Of a stretch of 49,249 nt of DNA, positions 45,422 through 49,249 are shown in pieces. The notes below the pieces were generated by a model. The model was not told the origin of the DNA. It saw only the letters and a program-made list of their open reading frames with translations, and ran no database searches. A program made the translations under genes and the position numbers. The first letter of the stretch is position 1; each line of letters begins with the position of its first letter. This DNA is from Pseudomonadota bacterium (GTDB lineage: Bacteria > Pseudomonadota > Gammaproteobacteria > Burkholderiales > Burkholderiaceae_C): NCBI GenBank assembly GCA_021805825.1, contig JAJZEC010000024.1:1-49249 (forward strand), written 5' to 3'.

Positions 45422-47335
45422 TCAGGCGCTTTGCAGTTCGTCGGCCAGGGCCGCGATTTCCTCGATCGCGGAAGACAGTTCCTCGGCGCCACGTGCCTGC
45501 TGCTCGGCGGCGCTGGCGGCTTCGCTGGCGGCCTTCTCGGCTTCCTGCGTGGCCCCGGAGATCTGCTCGACGCCTTCCTTGACCTTGGTGATCGCGGTGC
45601 TGACGATTTCCGCGCCCTTGACGATCTCCTCGGCCGCGCTGCGCACCCCCTCGACCTCGACCTCCGAGGTCGCGATGTGCTTGAGGATGCCCTTGGCCTT
45701 CTCGGTCTCGGCCACCGCGGCGCTGATGATCTCGCGCAGATCGGAGCCGACCAGGACGATCTGATCCTGGATCGACTTGATCATGTCGCGGATGCGGTCG
45801 GCATTCTGCGCGGAGTCGTGCGACAGGTTGCGGATGTCGGTCGACACGACGATGAATCCCTTGCCGAACTCCCCGGCCCGTGCGGCCTCGATCGCGCCGT
45901 TGACCGCCAGCATGTTGGTCTGCACCGAGACCATGGCGATCGACTCGACGATCTTGTCGATGTCGCGCGCGACGTTCTGCAGGTCGCCGACCTGGCGGGC
46001 ACAGCCCTGGGTGATCTCGATGGCCTTCATCGTCCCGGCCAGCATGGCCTCGATGGTGGTCCGGATTTCGTTGATGACCTGCTTGCCGAACTGGGCCTTG
46101 TCCAGGCCGAGGTTGCCGCCCTTCATCGATTCCTGCACGTTGAATTCGACCTGCCGGATGGCCTGGATGGCCTCGTTGGCGGCATCGGTCTGATCCTTGG
46201 CGCCGCGCCGGATCTCGCCGATGGCCGACATGATCTCGGTCGACGCACGGGTGATTTCCTTGACCGCGCTGGACAGTTCCTCGGCGGAGGAGGCGACGTC
46301 CTCGGCACTCTTGGAAATGTCGGTGGAGTTCTTCAGATCCTCGGCGGTCTCGCTGAGGCTGCGCGCGGTTTCCTCGCAATCGCCCAGGGCCTTTGCCTGC
46401 TCGGCGATGATCTTGTTCGACTCCTCGGCCGCCGCCGATTGCTGGGCGGACGCGGCGGCGATGGTTTCCGAGACCTTGGCCATCTTCTGCGTCGCCGCAG
46501 TGGCCTCCTTGGCCACGCCGACGACGACCTTCGAGGCCTCGACGACCTCGTTGGACGCCTGGCCGATGCGTGCCAGCGACTCGTTGACCGCATCGCCCTT
46601 GTCGGCTTCGGCCTGCACCGTGCTGGTCGATTCGTTGACTCCGCTGGCCACCGACTTGACATCGGTCTGGATCTTGGCGATGAGATCGGAAATCTGCTTG
46701 GCGCTCTTCTCCGAGGTCTCGGCCAGCGAGCGCACTTCGTCGGCGACCACCGCGAAGCCCTTGCCATGCTTGCCGGCGCGCGCTGCCTCGATGGCGGCGT
46801 TCAGCGCCAGCAGGTTGGTCTGGTCGGCGATGCGCCCGACCGCCTTGACGATGTCGCCGATGTCGGCCGCCTGCTTCTCCAGGCCGGTGACCATCTTCAC
46901 CGACTCCACCTGGCGCTTGGCCGCCTGGATCACGTTGTTGACCATCTGCGAGACTTCCTCCATCACCCGCTGCGCCGCGGCGACCAGGGTCTCACCCTTC
47001 TGCAGCGTGATGTTGGCGTTCTCGTCCACCTGGTCGACACCGACGACCATTTCCTTGATGCGAACCGCCGAGTCCTGCGCCGCGCTGGAGGCCTGTTCGG
47101 ATCCGGCGGCGATCTGCTCGGCCGATCGCTTGAGTTCCTCGGCGGCCGACGCTGCCTCGTTGATGCCGGCGGCCAGTTGTCCGGTGGCCGCGGCAATGCG
47201 CTCGGCGGCCTGCTGCTGCTTGGCCAGGGTGCGCGCGCGCCGGCGCTGGGCCTCGGCTTCCTTGGCCACCGCATTGGGCGCCCGGCTCGCGCCGGCCGTC
47301 GTGCTCGATGGGGCAGATTTCTTCACCAGACTCAT
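45422..47335 (-). CDS. Soluble double-tip methyl-accepting protein (637 aa)
   Basis: No signal peptide, membrane helix, HAMP or ligand domain is visible; the chain is almost entirely Ala/Glu/Gln/Ser-rich coiled coil. Two separate receptor hairpin tips occur 300 residues apart. The first is at about 168-206 ([38 protein letters not shown]). The second, more divergent, is at about 468-506 ([38 protein letters not shown]). An ordinary receptor has one. The ATG at 47335 has AAGGAG eight bases upstream. It is the first gene of the operon, about 180 bases downstream of the sigma-54 promoter. It may bridge two CheA/CheW layers or present two distinct docking faces; that is inference. Confidence 0.88.
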   Translation of the reverse strand: MSLVKKSAPSSTTAGASRAPNAVAKEAEAQRRRARTLAKQQQAAERIAAATGQLAAGINEAASAAEELKRSAEQIAAGSEQASSAAQDSAVRIKEMVVGVDQVDENANITLQKGETLVAAAQRVMEEVSQMVNNVIQAAKRQVESVKMVTGLEKQAADIGDIVKAVGRIADQTNLLALNAAIEAARAGKHGKGFAVVADEVRSLAETSEKSAKQISDLIAKIQTDVKSVASGVNESTSTVQAEADKGDAVNESLARIGQASNEVVEASKVVVGVAKEATAATQKMAKVSETIAAASAQQSAAAEESNKIIAEQAKALGDCEETARSLSETAEDLKNSTDISKSAEDVASSAEELSSAVKEITRASTEIMSAIGEIRRGAKDQTDAANEAIQAIRQVEFNVQESMKGGNLGLDKAQFGKQVINEIRTTIEAMLAGTMKAIEITQGCARQVGDLQNVARDIDKIVESIAMVSVQTNMLAVNGAIEAARAGEFGKGFIVVSTDIRNLSHDSAQNADRIRDMIKSIQDQIVLVGSDLREIISAAVAETEKAKGILKHIATSEVEVEGVRSAAEEIVKGAEIVSTAITKVKEGVEQISGATQEAEKAASEAASAAEQQARGAEELSSAIEEIAALADELQSA

Positions 47336-47527
47336 GACCGGACTCCTTGGATGAACTGCACGGATCGCTGATCGTGCCAAGCGGCGCCTGCATGATCAGC
47401 GCTGGGCTCGTGTCGGCGAGCCCCGATGGAAGGCCGCATTCTTGCGCCGGGGGTTGATGGCCAATTTGCCTTGGATCAGGAAAATCAGAGATGAAACCCC
47501 GGGCAAGCCTGAAATTTCTCCGGTTTG

Positions 47528-47543
47528 CGCAAAATACGTGCCA
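47528..47543 (-). promoter_or_regulatory. Sigma-54 promoter of the chemosensory operon
   Basis: On the minus strand it reads TGGCACG, four bases, TTGC, then G. The consensus is TGGCACR-N4-TTGCW, so only the last position differs. The GG and GC doublets are at the required spacing. Transcription would start near 47516, leaving a leader of about 180 bases before the ATG at 47335. An enhancer-binding activator is required; its sites are not identified here. Confidence 0.75.
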
Positions 47544-47716
47544 CGTAAGAAAATTGTCTTCGCGACCCCGTGGATTGGATAACGTCAGCGCAATGGGGAA
47601 CTTTAGCGAGCGATCGTTGTCGATTGACTGGGGCCGGGATGCGGTCTGGGCATCGGTCGCCGGCGGGCCCCGGCCTGCGGCGGCCCTGCAGGCATATGCA
47701 TCTGCCGAAAGATTCG

Positions 47717-47745
47717 TTGGCGGCCCGCTGGCCGGCGACTAGGCT
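47717..47745 (+). promoter_or_regulatory. Candidate sigma-70 promoter of the peroxiredoxin
   Basis: TTGGCG at 47717-47722, a 17-base spacer and TAGGCT at 47740-47745. Matches are modest but the spacing is ideal. Transcription would start near 47752, 78 bases before the ATG. Confidence 0.35.
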
Positions 47746-47829
47746 TGTGCTTGCGCAGGCCGCATGCGACCGCATGCGCGGGTAGCGCCTGCGCCCCGAC
47801 AAGACCCTTCAACCACAAGGAGATGCACC

Positions 47830-48489
47830 ATGAGTCTGCGCATCGGCAGCACGGCGCCGGATTTCACGGCCCAGACCACCGAGGGCCCGATCCGCTTCCA
47901 CGACTGGATCGGCGATCACTGGGCGTTGCTGTTTTCCCACCCGAAGGATTTCACCCCGATCTGCACCACCGAACTGGGGACGGTGGCCCGGATGAAGCCG
48001 CAGTTCGACCAGCGCCGCTGCAAGCTGATCGGCTTGTCGGTGGATGCGGTGGACGAGCACCGCCGCTGGGCGCAGGACATCGCCGACACCCAGGGTGTCG
48101 CGCCCAACTACCCGATCATCGGCGACACCGATCTGCAGGTGGCCAAGCTCTACGACATGCTTCCCGAGAGCGAGGAGGGCGCTGCCGCTTCGCGCAGCGC
48201 CAGCGACAACGCCACGGTGCGCAGCGTGTTCTTCATCGGCCCGGACAAGAAGATCAAGGCCATGCTCACCTACCCGATGAGCAACGGCCGCGATTTCGAT
48301 GAAATCCTGCGCCTGCTCGATGCCCTGCAGCTGAGCGCGCGCGCCGGAGTGGCCACGCCCGCCAACTGGCGCCCCGGGGGCGACGTGGTGATTCCCACGT
48401 CCGTCAGTGACGAACAGGCGCGCCAGCGCTTCCCGCAGGGCTGGAAGACCCTGAAGCCGTACCTGCGGATGGTGTCGCAGCCGAAGTGA
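47830..48489 (+). CDS. 1-Cys peroxiredoxin, Prx6 type (219 aa)
   Basis: Reduces hydrogen peroxide and organic hydroperoxides in the cytosol. The catalytic Cys (C45) lies in HPKDFTPICTTELG, with Arg in the later DNATVRSVFF stretch. The extended C-terminal domain (WRPGGDVVIPTSVSDEQA) and total length mark the Prx6 group, which uses one conserved Cys. AAGGAGATGCACC precedes the ATG at 47830. Confidence 0.93.
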   Translation: MSLRIGSTAPDFTAQTTEGPIRFHDWIGDHWALLFSHPKDFTPICTTELGTVARMKPQFDQRRCKLIGLSVDAVDEHRRWAQDIADTQGVAPNYPIIGDTDLQVAKLYDMLPESEEGAAASRSASDNATVRSVFFIGPDKKIKAMLTYPMSNGRDFDEILRLLDALQLSARAGVATPANWRPGGDVVIPTSVSDEQARQRFPQGWKTLKPYLRMVSQPK

Positions 48490-48526
48490 GCGCAGGCGGC
48501 GCGGCACCACGTGCCGCGCCGACCGG

Positions 48527-49249
48527 CTACAGGATCACCGAGTCCAGCGCCTCGCCGATGCGCGAGTGGTAGCCTGGATCCTCGTGCGCGGAAAGAATGT
48601 CCATGTGCAGGCGCTTGGTCTTGGCATCGGGCTCGATGCCGAGACTCTCCCGCATGTTTCTGCGGAAGGCCTCGTAGGTTTCGATGGCGCTGGCCCGGCA
48701 GCCATTGAGCACATGCACCCGCATCAGGTTGCGACAGGCTGTTTCATTGTGCGGTGAAAGCAGCAGGATGCGGTTCAGGAAATACACAGCCTGATCCAGG
48801 TTGCGCGCTGCCGCGGCGTCGCGCGCATGCCGGTACAGCAGGCTGGTCGCCTTGCTCGCCAGCTGGCTCTTGTAATGATTGAGCATGGCGTTCAGCTGGG
48901 GATTCTCGGAGAATTCCAGCGACCCCACCAGATGATCATGATGCGCTTCCAGCGCAACCGGCAGGGGCATCTCCTCGTCGGCGGTGAGAAAGCCGATGTC
49001 GTGCTCCAAACCGGGGCACAGGAAGATCGAGCTCAGGTGGCTGCGTATCAGTCCCGGGCACAGGCGGTTGATCTTGTGGATGCGCAGCCTCAGGCTGCCC
49101 TGCGAGTGTTCGGAATCGGTTCCGGGCCACCGGAGTTCGACACCAACCGCGCCAAGTCCATGTTTTTGTTGAGGCGAGTTAAAAAATTGCCACTACAGCA
49201 GGGTCATCTGAGCGTCGCGGGTCGGTTTGGGGAGCTTGAGGGCCTGGAA
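48527..49249 (-). pseudogene. SARP/BTAD-type regulator interrupted by an amber codon, cut by window edge
   Basis: Reading the minus strand from the window edge, one frame gives LKLPKPTRDAQMTLL, then TAG at 49193-49195, then WQFFNSPQQKHG, VELRWPGTDSEHSQGSLRLR and IHKINRLCPGL. This resembles the DNA-binding half of SARP-type regulators. The same frame continues through the bacterial transcriptional activator (BTAD) helical repeats (ATSLLYRHARDAAAARNLDQ; NRILLLSPHNETACRNLMRV; AIETYEAFRRNMRESLGIEP) to the stop at 48527. The only start after the TAG is a TTG at 49009, which would leave the BTAD part alone. Either the gene is inactive, or the TAG is a sequencing error or suppressed. Confidence 0.6.

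Larger units (their letters stand above)
47336..47829. other. Divergent regulatory region between chemosensory operon and peroxiredoxin
   Basis: No gene is visible in these 494 bases. It holds a sigma-54 promoter directed to the chemosensory operon (47528-47543), a candidate sigma-70 promoter for the peroxiredoxin (47717-47745) and two adjacent CGCATGCG palindromes (47761-47778). The segment 47460-47600 is richer in A/T than the surroundings. Confidence 0.6.

Overview
The window is high-GC DNA, about two thirds G+C with strong third-position bias and many non-coding antisense frames. It looks like a betaproteobacterium, most likely Burkholderiales. The basis is the core gene order aat-bpt, gamma carbonic anhydrase-hslO, and pyrG-kdsA-eno-ftsB, together with the protein sequences. 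The genus cannot be fixed from sequence alone.

Region 1 (1-4230) is accessory DNA. It holds an edge-truncated IS1595-type transposase, a TolA/TonB C-terminal fragment, a run of five small overlapping genes typical of phages or integrative elements that ends in a good terminator, and an AlpA-like regulator. About 0.9 kb without a gene follows, carrying short direct and inverted repeats.

Region 2 (4235-13449) holds a DHA2-type MFS exporter and a solitary PD-(D/E)XK nuclease/DUF2075 helicase flanked by imperfect direct repeats, which is a defence candidate. Next come three exported proteins (a Gly/Pro/Tyr-rich protein, a Spy-like chaperone and a PAP2 phosphatase), an EAL-CBS-GGDEF protein, and a PBP7-type DD-peptidase with an unusual His/Arg repeat.

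Region 3 (13527-24778) is a divergent acyl-CoA catabolic locus. Minus strand: paired acyl-CoA dehydrogenases, an SDR, a quinone-oxidoreductase-like MDR and an IclR regulator. Plus strand: a second IclR regulator, a bifunctional enoyl-CoA hydratase/3-hydroxyacyl-CoA dehydrogenase, an SDR, a CurA-like MDR and an APH-type kinase. A GGAAC-AAA-GTTCC palindrome lies in the divergent promoter.

Region 4 (24823-35700) is housekeeping: bpt, aat, gamma carbonic anhydrase, hslO, ftsB, eno, kdsA, pyrG, an alpha/beta hydrolase and mutS.

Region 5 (47335 down to 35804, minus strand) is the most interesting part. It is an eleven-gene chemosensory operon behind a near-perfect sigma-54 promoter at 47528-47543. 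In order it encodes a soluble receptor with two signalling tips, a triple-CheW protein, CheB, a HEAT-repeat protein, CheR, a receiver, a large CheA, a small STAS-like protein, a second receiver, a soluble receptor with a CheZ-like DxxxQ motif, and an orphan ParA. No membrane receptor is present. The architecture suggests a cytoplasmic array partitioned by ParA, in the style of PpfA. The parts are known families, but this combination is the best candidate here for an undescribed system.

Region 6 (47830-49249) holds a 1-Cys peroxiredoxin and a SARP/BTAD-type regulator interrupted by an in-frame amber codon and cut by the window edge.

All assignments come from reading motifs by eye; no database search was run.
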